Shown here: piece by piece, positions 26,236 to 34,959 of the stretch
How the letters are laid out: each line of letters opens with the position of its first letter
Numbering within the stretch: position 1 is the first letter of the stretch
Origin: Hyphococcus sp.
GTDB taxonomy: Bacteria; Pseudomonadota; Alphaproteobacteria; Caulobacterales; Parvularculaceae
Assembly (NCBI GenBank): GCA_021776415.1
Contig: JAJFFY010000078.1
Span: forward strand, 1 to 64,000
Direction of reading: 5' to 3'
Length of the DNA stretch: 64,000 nucleotides
Made by a program: the position numbers and the translations under genes
Notes under the pieces: generated by a model
What the model was told of the DNA's origin: nothing
Database searches by the model: none
The model's input: the letters and a program-made list of their open reading frames with translations, nothing else

Positions 26236-29200
26236 CTAGAATTCGTAGCGAACGCCCAGCTGAAGCCGCCACAGTGTGTCGTTTGTATCGACGACGACCG
26301 ATGGCGGGGTGAATGTGTTGTAGACGAACTGATTGCCTACGATCGATGCATCCACGACCGGTACGGTTTCAAGCGTGCCGCTGGTATTGATAAAGCGGTT
26401 AACCCCGAAATCGTCGCTAAGAAAGTTCAAGAAGTTTTCAAAATCAACGAAGAACTTGAATCTGTCTTGTCCAAAAAAGCCCGGAAAGTCCTGCTGGAAG
26501 CGCAGATCGAGATCAAATGCATCATCCTGGTCGAGCGCACTTTTGCCGACGATTTGCCCGGCATATTTGTCGAGCCCGTTTTCATCAACAAAATTAAAAA
26601 ATGCAGTCTGATCAAATCCTGGCGCAAAGCTGACCAACGGATCGCTTGGTCCGTCCGGAATGTAAAGCAAGCTACGCGCTCTAGTGCTGGGGTCGCCAAA
26701 CTGCGGCTGCGAGAAGGTTGGGCTTAGCGGCGTTCCGCTTCGATAGCGGAAGAACGCTGTCAGCGTGGTTGGGTAATCGTCCATAAACTCATGGGCGAGC
26801 GTCGTCGACAACACAAAGTTGTTGGTCACGTTCCGCGGCGACTCGCCGAGGGGAACATTGTTGAAGTCGGAAGTTGGAACTTCACGGAAGTTTTCATCCG
26901 CCGTAAAGAGGGAGCCAGCGTTTCCGATCACGGATTCGTTATAGGCGTAGCCGAGATTCAAGCTAAGCGACGTGCGATTAGAAAGTTCAAAGTCTTTCGC
27001 CGCTTGGGCGGAGACGCTGAATGTGTGGCCGCCGCCATTTAGTGTATTGGTGAGCAAGATAGCTTGTGGGCTTCCGCCACAATTTGTGGTGTCACCTGAA
27101 AACCCTTGACGTATCCCATTGAATGTCGCGATGCACCCAGCGGCCAGAGGGTCTACTGTGCCAAATAGCGGCCTGCCATCGGGCGCTGTACCAATTTCGT
27201 TTATCCGCAGATCGACGAAATCGACAGCATCGATGAGGTCAGAATAGATCACATCAAACTGTAGATCCCAGTTGCTGAAGAACGCTGAACTGAAATCGGT
27301 CCGGTGGGAAATGTTGCCGCTATAACGATGGATCGTCGGAATTTCGAAATCTGGATCGGTTGCTGCAACGTCGCCGTTAAAGTTGAGCGCCTGGGCCTGG
27401 CCGGCATCGATAACACATTGTGGAATGCCTGCAAAAGATCCGCTGCTAAGGACCATTAGGTCTGCTGGCGAACAGCCCGCGCCAGCATCGCCGACACCCA
27501 GGGCGCCGCCAAAATTCTGGAACGAGTTCGCGAACCAAACACTTGGGTCGCCGCCAGAGAAAGCGGCAAAGCCGGCGGAGAGCCGCGTGTCTCCGAACCG
27601 GTCTGGCATGGTGTATTTCAGGCCAATCCGTGGCTGTAGTGCGTCGAGGCCATCAAACGCCTGAGTATTAGAAAAGCCGTAACGCGCTATAAAGTTCGGA
27701 TTTTCTAATGGCGCTGAACCGGATTTGTAAAAATCGTAACGAAGGCCAAGAACGAATTCGAGGTTATTCGTGATTGACCACTCATCTTGCAAATACACGG
27801 TATGGACAGTCCGCTTATATTGCGCAGCGGCGTCGTTAGGATCTTGGGTGAATGATACGCCAGCGCGGATGTTTGAGGCGTCGCCAGCTGCCAGAGATGC
27901 AATATCGTCGAAGAATACGGTGCCGGTGGCGTTGATGATGAAGAGGTTGAAGACGTCAACGCGTTCCAGTTCATAGCCAGCCGTGAACAAATGATCTCCG
28001 GCGACATAATCAGCCTTGAATTTTAGCTGGTCAGTTGTGTAGTTCAGCTGGTTTGCCGAACGGAATGTGCCTGGGCCAGATACGAAATCCTGTCCGAAAA
28101 ATTCCCCGGCGACGCCAGGCCCGCCAAAGCCAATCGCAATACGCGGCTTGTTGTCCAATTGTGCTTCGCCACCGCCAAACGGGTCCTGGAGGTCATCGAC
28201 GTCTTGTCGCGATACTCTGATTTCCGTGGATAATTTATCCGTCCAGTTCGAGAAAATCCGTAAGCCATAGGTTTGGGACATTGAACCACGGCGATGGAAG
28301 TTATCGGAGAAAGTGAACCCTCCGCGGCCGCTGTTGATGTCATCGCCGATAATCGTTTCTTCGTTGAGGCGTGCGTAAGTCGCCTCAAGGCGGTGATCTT
28401 CGTTGATGTTCCAATCGACACGGCCGAAAATGCGGCGCGAAGTTTGCGGCAGATTACGAATGAGGTCGCCGGGATCGCGGCCAAAGGAGTTGATCAGAAT
28501 GTCGCGGATTTGATCGGTTTCGGCGCTTGTGAGCGTTGTTTCAATTGGAAAACCGCTCCCCGCCGGGCCGACGTTGCTGACTGCTGCGGTGTCGGTTTCT
28601 TCATATGATCCGTAGAAGAACAGTTTGTCCTTGATGACTGGGCCGCCAAACTCGCCGCCCCAGTTATATCGGTCGAAACTTCCCTGATCGAACTCCACGC
28701 CTTCAACGGAATCGCCGGTTAGGCTGTCGTTATTGTACAAGAAGAAAGCCGAGCCATGAAATTCGTTGGTGCCGGATTTGGTGACAACGTTGATGTTACA
28801 ACCGCTGAACTGTCCGTACTCAACGTCGACCGGTGAAAATTCAACGGCCGCCGCCGCGAGCGTATCGAACGGTATTGGAAATGTATTCCGGGCCAGGTTG
28901 CCGGATGTATTTAGGCCAAACCCGTCATTGGCGCGCACGCCGTCAATGGTGAAGGAGTTGGTGCGGTTTGACGAGCCAAGGCAGCTTATGCCCGTGCCGC
29001 GGCCAGCGGACGGATCTTGTTGAGAGCGACCGATGGTCACGCGCGGGTCAACCCGGATAATGTCGCGGATCTGCCGCGAAGATGACGGCAGGTTGGTGAG
29101 GTCCTGAAGGTCGAAGCTGGAGCTTGGTCCAAGCGCAACATTCGACAGGCGCAGCGCAGTCGCGGTGACGATGATTTCGTCGCTTGTTGCGGCGGCAGTA

Positions 29201-29538
29201 GTCATAACCACTGGAACGGAAACGTCACTGGAAAGATCCGCGCGAATATCTGTAATCCGCTGGTCTCTATAGGATGGCGCAGAAATGCGCAGTGTGTAGG
29301 GGCCGCCAACGACGAGGCTGGAAAAGCTGAACACACCCTGAGAATTTGTAGATGATGTCTGCACCCTTCCTGTGCGCGTATCGGTAATTGAAACTGTTGC
29401 GTTGGTAACCGCTGCCCCGTCGCTCGACGTGACCCTGCCGCCGACAGTTGCAGTGGTTTGCTGAGCAAGAACAATCGGCGCGGCCATCATCGTCGCCAGC
29501 GCCACCGACGTCATTAATCCGAATCTATTAGAAAACAT
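26236..29538 (-). CDS. Oar-like TonB-dependent outer membrane receptor
   Basis: An outer-membrane TonB-dependent receptor of 1100 residues. A signal peptide (MFSNRFGLMTSVALATMMA, cleavage near VLAQQ) is followed by a carboxypeptidase-regulatory/CnaB-like beta domain at about 30-110 (GGRVTSSDGAAVTNATVSI). A plug domain comes next (about 125-240, with TIDGVRANDGFGLN), then a long barrel ending in Phe (LGVRYEF). The N-terminal domain and size match the Oar family rather than siderophore receptors. The substrate is unknown. Its start is preceded by GAGGGG and, further upstream, by a 10-bp dyad. Confidence 0.92.
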   Translation of the reverse strand: MFSNRFGLMTSVALATMMAAPIVLAQQTTATVGGRVTSSDGAAVTNATVSITDTRTGRVQTSSTNSQGVFSFSSLVVGGPYTLRISAPSYRDQRITDIRADLSSDVSVPVVMTTAAATSDEIIVTATALRLSNVALGPSSSFDLQDLTNLPSSSRQIRDIIRVDPRVTIGRSQQDPSAGRGTGISCLGSSNRTNSFTIDGVRANDGFGLNTSGNLARNTFPIPFDTLAAAAVEFSPVDVEYGQFSGCNINVVTKSGTNEFHGSAFFLYNNDSLTGDSVEGVEFDQGSFDRYNWGGEFGGPVIKDKLFFYGSYEETDTAAVSNVGPAGSGFPIETTLTSAETDQIRDILINSFGRDPGDLIRNLPQTSRRIFGRVDWNINEDHRLEATYARLNEETIIGDDINSGRGGFTFSDNFHRRGSMSQTYGLRIFSNWTDKLSTEIRVSRQDVDDLQDPFGGGEAQLDNKPRIAIGFGGPGVAGEFFGQDFVSGPGTFRSANQLNYTTDQLKFKADYVAGDHLFTAGYELERVDVFNLFIINATGTVFFDDIASLAAGDASNIRAGVSFTQDPNDAAAQYKRTVHTVYLQDEWSITNNLEFVLGLRYDFYKSGSAPLENPNFIARYGFSNTQAFDGLDALQPRIGLKYTMPDRFGDTRLSAGFAAFSGGDPSVWFANSFQNFGGALGVGDAGAGCSPADLMVLSSGSFAGIPQCVIDAGQAQALNFNGDVAATDPDFEIPTIHRYSGNISHRTDFSSAFFSNWDLQFDVIYSDLIDAVDFVDLRINEIGTAPDGRPLFGTVDPLAAGCIATFNGIRQGFSGDTTNCGGSPQAILLTNTLNGGGHTFSVSAQAAKDFELSNRTSLSLNLGYAYNESVIGNAGSLFTADENFREVPTSDFNNVPLGESPRNVTNNFVLSTTLAHEFMDDYPTTLTAFFRYRSGTPLSPTFSQPQFGDPSTRARSLLYIPDGPSDPLVSFAPGFDQTAFFNFVDENGLDKYAGQIVGKSALDQDDAFDLDLRFQQDFPGFFGQDRFKFFVDFENFLNFLSDDFGVNRFINTSGTLETVPVVDASIVGNQFVYNTFTPPSVVVDTNDTLWRLQLGVRYEF

Positions 29539-29581
29539 AATACCCCTCAGCTGTTGTTAAACATGAAAATGAGATCACACG

Positions 29582-29634
29582 AAACGACTCATATCGTCGC
29601 TTCCCCAACGCAACTGAGTCGTTTTGATAACATT
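29582..29634. promoter_or_regulatory. Dyad upstream of the TonB receptor gene
   Basis: AAACGACTCA (29582-29591) and TGAGTCGTTT (29625-29634) are perfect 10-bp inverted repeats 33 bases apart, 44-96 bases upstream of the receptor start. The spacing of about four helical turns between arm centres would suit cooperative binding of a regulator or a transcribed leader stem. The regulator is unknown. Confidence 0.5.
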
Positions 29635-30266
29635 TTTTACGTGATTTTCAAAGGTGCATGCGCAACGAAAAAACAAAACCGCAAATTGCATGGCGCCGAC
29701 GTGGCTTACGAATTCGGAGTTTGTCGGCGCCGTTCACATGAGTATTTTTGGATTTCTTACATGCGTTTAGGCGCATGAAAGCACTCTAATCAGGCGCCAA
29801 TGTATGAGTGCTGAACCTTGTGGGGAAGCTTCGCAAAGGTTGAACTTATCCAATTGGTTATGGCCGTTTCAGTTGCTGCGTCCGGTCCGGGTGATAGGCG
29901 GCAAAAAATGTTGGGTGCGGACGCCATGGTCACCCAGTCAGCTGCCTGCCAATGGCGCCGCCTCTATTTTCCCGGCTGAAGTGCAATTGAATTGATATTC
30001 TATATGTTGCATTAAAAACAATGTGTTAGATAGGAATCTCGAGGCGCTCGCGAATCTCGTGCATCGATTGTGAGTTCTCGGCTTTGCGTTGCAGCTCGCG
30101 ATCTTTCCGCGGGTCCTTGACGACGCGCGGAAATGGTTTACCTAAGCCACATCTTCTGAAAGCTTCTGGAGACTGTTAGCGTTAATATGGCGCACGAGCC
30201 CTGGTATCTGCAAGTCTGGCGATACACGGGGCAGGCGGTCTCAAGCGGCGAAAAGCGTGGCAGGAC
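29635..30266. other. Intergenic region with possible gene remnant
   Basis: This 632-bp gap between the TonB receptor and secE has no convincing full gene. A minus-strand reading frame at 30026-30175 lacks a start codon but reads like a protein tail: CGLGKPFPRVVKDPRKD, then LQRKAENSQSMHEIRERLE, ending in TAA. It may be the remnant of a degraded gene. The secE promoter must lie here, but no clear -35/-10 pair is visible. A small CATGCG/CGCATG dyad lies near 29760. The rest holds nothing I recognise. Confidence 0.4.
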
Positions 30267-30548
30267 ATGGCGAAGAAAAAAAACCCCGGTAGCGGAGCGC
30301 CTGTGATTGAAGGCAAGGCTGCCGAGACGAAAAAAAAGAAAAAGACCAATCCTTTCGAATTTATTCAACAAGTTCGCAATGAAGCTTCGAAAGTCACATG
30401 GACATCGCGCAACGAAACCATGGTCTCAACGATCATGGTGTTGATCATGGTTGTGATCATGGCGGTGTTTTTCTTCCTGGTGGATCAGGGCTTGCGTTTT
30501 GGCGTTTGCAATCTTCTGCCCATCGAATGCGTTTCTCTGGACAATTAA
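30267..30548 (+). CDS. secE: Preprotein translocase subunit SecE
   Basis: SecE stabilises SecY in the inner-membrane translocon. The 93-residue product has a Lys-rich cytoplasmic N-terminus (AKKKNPG, ETKKKKKTNP), the conserved amphipathic helix FIQQVRNEASKVTWTSRNE and one transmembrane helix (VSTIMVLIMVVIMAVFFFLVD) with the LVDQGLR exit. It lies 21 bases ahead of nusG, the standard pair, but without tRNA-Trp upstream. Confidence 0.95.
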   Translation: MAKKKNPGSGAPVIEGKAAETKKKKKTNPFEFIQQVRNEASKVTWTSRNETMVSTIMVLIMVVIMAVFFFLVDQGLRFGVCNLLPIECVSLDN

Positions 30549-30569
30549 TAGGCAATAACGGGCTGCGAC

Positions 30570-31103
30570 ATGACTGCGAAATGGTACATCGTTCACGCAT
30601 ATTCGAACTTCGAAAAGAAGGTCGGCGATGCGATCATGCTTTCCGCGAAGGAAAAAGGGCTCGATAGCCTGATTGAAGAAATCTATGTGCCGACCGAAGA
30701 GATCACCGAGATGCGCCGTGGGCGCAAAGTGAACACTGAGCGGCGGTTTTTCCCCGGCTATGTTTTGGTCAACATGGTGATGACGGACGAAACCTATCAC
30801 CTGATTAAAGACACGCCCAAAGTCACCGGCTTTTTAGGTTCCGGCAACAAACCGATGCCGGTGCCGCAAAAGGAAGTGGACCGCATTCGAGGCGTAGTAG
30901 AAGACGGCGAGGCCGCGCCGCGCCTGACGATTACCTTTGAGATTGGCGAGACTGTCCATGTTACGGACGGGCCGTTTGCATCCTTCTCGGGCATCGTTGA
31001 AGATGTTGATGAAGAAACCACGCGGCTTAAAGTGGCGGTTTCGATTTTCGGCCGTGCGACGCCGGTCGAGCTGGAATTCACCCAAGTCGAGAAGTCAAAC
31101 TAA
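30570..31103 (+). CDS. nusG: Transcription termination/antitermination factor NusG
   Basis: NusG binds RNA polymerase and Rho and couples transcription to translation. The 177-residue protein has the N-terminal NGN domain (KWYIVHAYSNFEKKVGDAI, RRFFPGYVLVNMVM, GFLGSGNKPMPVP) and the C-terminal KOW domain (GETVHVTDGPFASFSGIVEDV). Full length for the family. Unusually, rplK does not follow; instead a glycosyltransferase gene converges and overlaps the stop by four bases. Confidence 0.97.
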   Translation: MTAKWYIVHAYSNFEKKVGDAIMLSAKEKGLDSLIEEIYVPTEEITEMRRGRKVNTERRFFPGYVLVNMVMTDETYHLIKDTPKVTGFLGSGNKPMPVPQKEVDRIRGVVEDGEAAPRLTITFEIGETVHVTDGPFASFSGIVEDVDEETTRLKVAVSIFGRATPVELEFTQVEKSN

Positions 31104-31975
31104 ACGCGCTTTAATCCACCCAGATTGCGACGGCGCACGCGCTTGAGCATCACCCGATCATACCAGAAATTGACCGGGTCTAGGCGCGGGTGGAGCGGGC
31201 CAATATTCTCGCTTGAATAAATCTCATAAATATTATCTGGCATCGCTGCGATGCCGTTTTGTTTTAAAAGACGATAGAGAATAATTTTTTGAAGATGGCG
31301 CTCGGAATATCGCAGCAGGCGGCGATGGAAGATTTTTATATCGCGCCAGTTGAACTTCAGCGAGTCGTACTCAAATGTCGCCTCCTCAGCGATCACGACG
31401 CGGTCGCGATGGCTGTCGTCCATGCCGCCGGTTAGATTCGTAAGCAGCAGATAAGAGATCAGACCGTCTTCGCCTTTCGCGCCAAACGGCAGGCGGATAT
31501 CGCGCGCGCGGATTTCCGCTAGGGCTTTCCCGCTCAATGCATACAGATTGCCGCTGAGGTAGTGGTTTGTGATTAATCGCGCGGCCCATGCGCGACGACT
31601 GCGGCCGGTTGCCGGCAAGGCGGCGGCGCCATAGGCGTGCGGCGTGCGCTGCAATGCGTTTGATAACGCGCAAACGGCGCCGGCGCTGGGCTGGATATCA
31701 CCATCGATAAAAATATGCGTATTTGTCTCCGGAGCGATGTGGTAGACATAATCATTCCACGCATTGGCCTTGTCAGCGACGGGCAGGAAATGCGCTGTGA
31801 TCCGGCGATCCGCGGCGGCGAACGCTTTTGCCACGCTATAGGTCTCGTCGGTAGAGCCATTGACCAATATATGCGCGCAATAGTCTTCGCCTGCCGCAGC
31901 GGCATCCAGCGCGCCAATGCACCGATGCAGCAGCCACTGCTCGTTATGCGCGAATATGCAAATCGATAAAGTCAT
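31100..31975 (-). CDS. GT2-type glycosyltransferase
   Basis: A 291-residue GT-A fold family 2 glycosyltransferase. The N-terminus SICIFAHNEQWLLHRCI and LVNGSTDETYSVA are the nucleotide-sugar binding region, and FIDGDIQPSAGAV holds the metal-binding DxD motif (DGD). The acceptor side carries GEDGLISYLLL. ATG 31975 is chosen; a TTG 18 bases upstream is possible but has no better ribosome site. No other sugar genes are near, so donor and acceptor are unknown. The stop overlaps the nusG stop region on the opposite strand. Confidence 0.75.
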   Translation of the reverse strand: MTLSICIFAHNEQWLLHRCIGALDAAAAGEDYCAHILVNGSTDETYSVAKAFAAADRRITAHFLPVADKANAWNDYVYHIAPETNTHIFIDGDIQPSAGAVCALSNALQRTPHAYGAAALPATGRSRRAWAARLITNHYLSGNLYALSGKALAEIRARDIRLPFGAKGEDGLISYLLLTNLTGGMDDSHRDRVVIAEEATFEYDSLKFNWRDIKIFHRRLLRYSERHLQKIILYRLLKQNGIAAMPDNIYEIYSSENIGPLHPRLDPVNFWYDRVMLKRVRRRNLGGLKRV

Positions 31976-32123
31976 GTGGTTAGCGAAGAGCAATATTCAT
32001 GCAACGCTCACAAAATAAGGCGGTTTATCGTTAACGCATCAGCCGTGCGCACCTGACTGTGACGGTTGAGCCGGAGGCGGGCACAGGTATAGACTGGCAA
32101 AAAATAACGAGAGCGAGGCCCCA

Positions 32124-32726
32124 ATGCCGGATCATGGAGATATCAACCCGCAACGCGCGAAATTTCGCGCCATGAGCGAGGGCACGCAGGAAGACTGGAT
32201 GCAGATCGCTGCACAATTTGGGCCGTTTGCGGCTACGGGTGGCAAACGCGTGCTCGACCATTTGCGATTGCTTGACGGCGATTATGGGGGATTTCCCATC
32301 GATCGCTTGCAGCATTCGCTGCAAACCGCGACCCGGGCCCATAAAGACGGGCGCGACGAGGAATATGTTGTCTGCGCGCTGCTTCACGATATCGGCGACA
32401 CGCTCGGCGCCTACAACCATCCCGATATTGCAGCAGCGATATTAAAGCCTTTCGTGTCGGAGAAAAACCTCTGGATGGTTGAAAAGCATGGCATTTTCCA
32501 AGGCTACTACTTCTTCCATTATCTCGGTCTGGATCGCGACATGCGCGATGCTTATCGCGAGCACCCATATTTTCAATATACGGCCGAGTTTTGTGAAAAG
32601 TATGATCAGGTTGCCTTTGACCCAGATTATCAATCAATGCCGCTTGAAGCGTTCGAGCCAATGGTGATGAAGCTGTTTGAGGCGCCGAAAAACTCAGTCT
32701 ACGGTCCGGCGCTGGGGCAGGAATAG
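32124..32726 (+). CDS. HD-domain protein, diiron-oxygenase type
   Basis: A 200-residue HD-domain protein. The core reads LQHSLQTATRAHKDG, then CALLHDIGD, NHPDIAAAILKPFVS and EKHGIFQGYYFFHYLG. This order of His/Asp residues resembles the PhnZ/TmpB group of mixed-valence diiron oxygenases that cleave organophosphonates, rather than the nucleotide phosphohydrolases. The position after HDIG that is His in PhnZ is Asp here. No phosphonate genes are adjacent, so the substrate is unknown. It is a single gene with its own promoter region. Confidence 0.65.
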   Translation: MPDHGDINPQRAKFRAMSEGTQEDWMQIAAQFGPFAATGGKRVLDHLRLLDGDYGGFPIDRLQHSLQTATRAHKDGRDEEYVVCALLHDIGDTLGAYNHPDIAAAILKPFVSEKNLWMVEKHGIFQGYYFFHYLGLDRDMRDAYREHPYFQYTAEFCEKYDQVAFDPDYQSMPLEAFEPMVMKLFEAPKNSVYGPALGQE

Positions 32727-32761
32727 AGGTTCATTGTTGATTTGCAGGCGGCCTCGGGTTT

Positions 32762-33493
32762 TTAAGCTGTCAGCCGATTCCTGTAAAAAAACTCATAATT
32801 CGGCCGGCAGGCATTCGCGATGGCTTCGAGATCAAGCGGCAGGACGATGTCTGGTTGGCGATGGGGACGGAACCCAGTTGATGCTTCTACGGCATCGTAC
32901 CAGTGGGGCGCCCAAACGCCGTCGGAAGTGCGGCGCCCCGCAGGCCATGCGAGCATCTCATCAGTAAACGGTATATCCAGCGCATTGCAGAGCGCATGTA
33001 GCACAGCCTCCGGCTGCAAGAGCATATCGCTGGCGTCGACAATCGGACACGGTTTGCCGCGCGCCAAGCAATCGTCATAAATGCGCCGCTGAATGTTGAA
33101 GCTGTCCGTGATTGGCGCGACATCGTCATATTTGTTTTTATAAGACGCAACCATGGCGCGGGGATCGCGGATCAGAATGAAAAGACGCGCGTCTTTAGTC
33201 CACTCTAGCGGGGCGTCTCCCATAAAGTGAAAGGCGATATGTTTCTGAAAAGAAATGCTTGCGCCTACAGGCAGGGGCGCTTTAATTTGTTCAATCACTG
33301 CCGTCCATTCGGTTGGTTGCGCGGCCAGTATCGCGTTGCGCATCGGGTGGGGCGCGCCGCTCCGGTTTAAATAACAGGCGTAAAACGGCTCATCGAGAAC
33401 CACCGTATCTGGACGTTTCTCAAAGCTGCGCATGAGCGTAGTTGAAATATTCCGGGGGCCGGAAAACATTGCGATGCGCACAGCGTCCGGCAT
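32762..33493 (-). CDS. Sulfotransferase family protein
   Basis: A 243-residue P-loop protein of the sulfotransferase superfamily. The N-terminal FSGPRNISTTLMRSF matches the PAPS 5'-phosphate loop, and LFILIRDPRAMVASYKNK matches the 3'-phosphate-binding Arg/Ser region. It is encoded on the same strand as, and downstream of, a single-pass membrane protein and a class IV aminotransferase (about 8 and 480 bases upstream). Genes of this type often sit beside branched-chain aminotransferase-like genes. The acceptor is unknown, and it may not use PAPS. Confidence 0.7.
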   Translation of the reverse strand: MPDAVRIAMFSGPRNISTTLMRSFEKRPDTVVLDEPFYACYLNRSGAPHPMRNAILAAQPTEWTAVIEQIKAPLPVGASISFQKHIAFHFMGDAPLEWTKDARLFILIRDPRAMVASYKNKYDDVAPITDSFNIQRRIYDDCLARGKPCPIVDASDMLLQPEAVLHALCNALDIPFTDEMLAWPAGRRTSDGVWAPHWYDAVEASTGFRPHRQPDIVLPLDLEAIANACRPNYEFFYRNRLTA

Positions 33494-33501
33494 GGAAAAC
33501 C

Positions 33502-33933
33502 TTATCGCAAGGACGGCGTTTTTTTGCCACTCTCGACTTCTATGACCGGAGCTGCGTCATCCTCCGTCAATTCTATTACGGGTATCTCGCCGCCGATATC
33601 TTCGATCATGCTGACAATATGTCGTGAGGAAGCGATGATTTCTCTGCCACCCTGGGATTTACGCTTGGTGAGTTGCGCCTGATCTTCCAGCGCATCAACG
33701 GCGCGATAGGTTTGTTCAACCGCCGTGTTGAGATTGCGCAGGAGAGTTTTAAGATCCGGATCGTCGCCAGAGAGTTTGTCCTGCGCCATCTTATGCATGC
33801 GGACAATTTCGCCACCAATTTCTTCAACACGCGCGCGCATCCGTCTTCCGGAAAAAAAAGACCCAAGCAACGCCCCAATCAGAAGCCCGCCCAAAGCGGC
33901 GCCTCCGCCAATTACCATTAACTCATTCACCAT
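33502..33933 (-). CDS. Single-pass membrane protein, unknown
   Basis: A 143-residue product starting at ATG 33933 (MVNELMVIGGGAALGG). One N-terminal transmembrane helix (ALGGLLIGALLGSFFSG) is followed by a basic stretch and a helical, probably coiled-coil region rich in charged residues (about 30-110), then an acidic tail. A longer upstream reading would overlap the aminotransferase gene and is rejected. It lies between the aminotransferase and the sulfotransferase-like gene on one strand, so it may be part of their operon. I do not recognise the family. Confidence 0.6.
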   Translation of the reverse strand: MVNELMVIGGGAALGGLLIGALLGSFFSGRRMRARVEEIGGEIVRMHKMAQDKLSGDDPDLKTLLRNLNTAVEQTYRAVDALEDQAQLTKRKSQGGREIIASSRHIVSMIEDIGGEIPVIELTEDDAAPVIEVESGKKTPSLR

Positions 33934-33971
33934 CCACCCCACTATCAATCCACAAGGGAGATTTTGGCGAA

Positions 33972-34901
33972 TTAGCGCCCATTTGCAACCTCTTCGGCGA
34001 TCCGCGCGTGATATAAGGCCTGCACGCGGTTCATGAGTGGCTTTCCATCGCCTGAAATCATGCGGCCATCGACGGATGCAACTGGCGAAACCCCGGCAAA
34101 CGTGCCGGTCATAAAGGCTTCGTCGGCGCCATATACATCGTGTAGGGAAAAGTTTTTTTCGCGCACCGGAATGCCATTGGCGCGGGCGAGGTCGAGGATG
34201 ACGCCTCGAGTGACGCCGCCAAGGCAGTAATCGCCAGTTGATGTCCACAGCGCCCCGTCGCGAACAATGAAAAAATGGGTCGAATTGCAGGTCGCTACAA
34301 ACCCATGTGGATCCAGCATCAGCGCCTCGTCGGCGCCGGCCTTGGTGGCTTGTATGCAGGCCATAATGCAGTTGAGTTTTGAATGGGAGTTCAGTTTCTG
34401 GTCCTGCCCGTCCGGATAGCCGCGCCGGACATGAACGGTGAACAGGCTTGCGCCCGTTGTGTTGTCCGAAAGCGGGTTTTTAAATTCTGGGATGATAACG
34501 ATTGTCGGTGGCGTAATCGTTGCGCGCGGATCCTGATACGGCGTCGCCTTGACGCCGCGCGAAACCATTAGCCGGATGTGAACGCCGTCATCAGCATTAT
34601 TTGCATCGAGACAATCATAGAGCCGCTGAGTAAGCACATCCTTTGACAGCGGCATCTCGAAATCGAGCGTTTTGACGCCGTCGTAAAGCCGCCGCAAGTG
34701 ACGATCCAGAAACACGATGACGCCTTTTCCGTCCGTGCCGGCATGAACGCGCAAGCCTTCCCAGACGCCGTCGCCAAGGACAAAACCCGAATCAAAAACG
34801 GAGACTTTCGCTTCATCGCGCGCGAACAGCTCGCCATTGACGTCAATCAGGATGGATTGATTGCGCGGGTCGGGTTCATAGGCGTGCGTCGAGTGGGTCA
34901 T
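33972..34901 (-). CDS. Class IV (branched-chain type) aminotransferase
   Basis: A 309-residue fold-type IV PLP enzyme related to IlvE and D-amino acid transaminase. It shows VFDSGFVLGDGVWEGLRVH near residue 35 and RHLRRLYDGVKTL. The PLP lysine is in HSKLNCIMA, and the Glu/phosphate-binding part is GADEALMLDPHGFVATCNST, with LGGVTRGVILDLA after it. The substrate is not fixed by sequence; branched-chain amino acids, D-amino acids or methylthio-2-oxobutyrate are possible. The gene starts 58 bases downstream of ggt on the same strand. Confidence 0.88.
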   Translation of the reverse strand: MTHSTHAYEPDPRNQSILIDVNGELFARDEAKVSVFDSGFVLGDGVWEGLRVHAGTDGKGVIVFLDRHLRRLYDGVKTLDFEMPLSKDVLTQRLYDCLDANNADDGVHIRLMVSRGVKATPYQDPRATITPPTIVIIPEFKNPLSDNTTGASLFTVHVRRGYPDGQDQKLNSHSKLNCIMACIQATKAGADEALMLDPHGFVATCNSTHFFIVRDGALWTSTGDYCLGGVTRGVILDLARANGIPVREKNFSLHDVYGADEAFMTGTFAGVSPVASVDGRMISGDGKPLMNRVQALYHARIAEEVANGR

Positions 34902-34959
34902 ATCGATGACAATGCCAGAGTTTTACCGCCGCGTCATCCTTGCTCGTGCGGGAGCGCGA

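Noticed and set aside
29804-29995. A 63-codon plus-strand frame in the gap before secE.
   Set aside because: No ribosome site, no domain, and composition like non-coding DNA.
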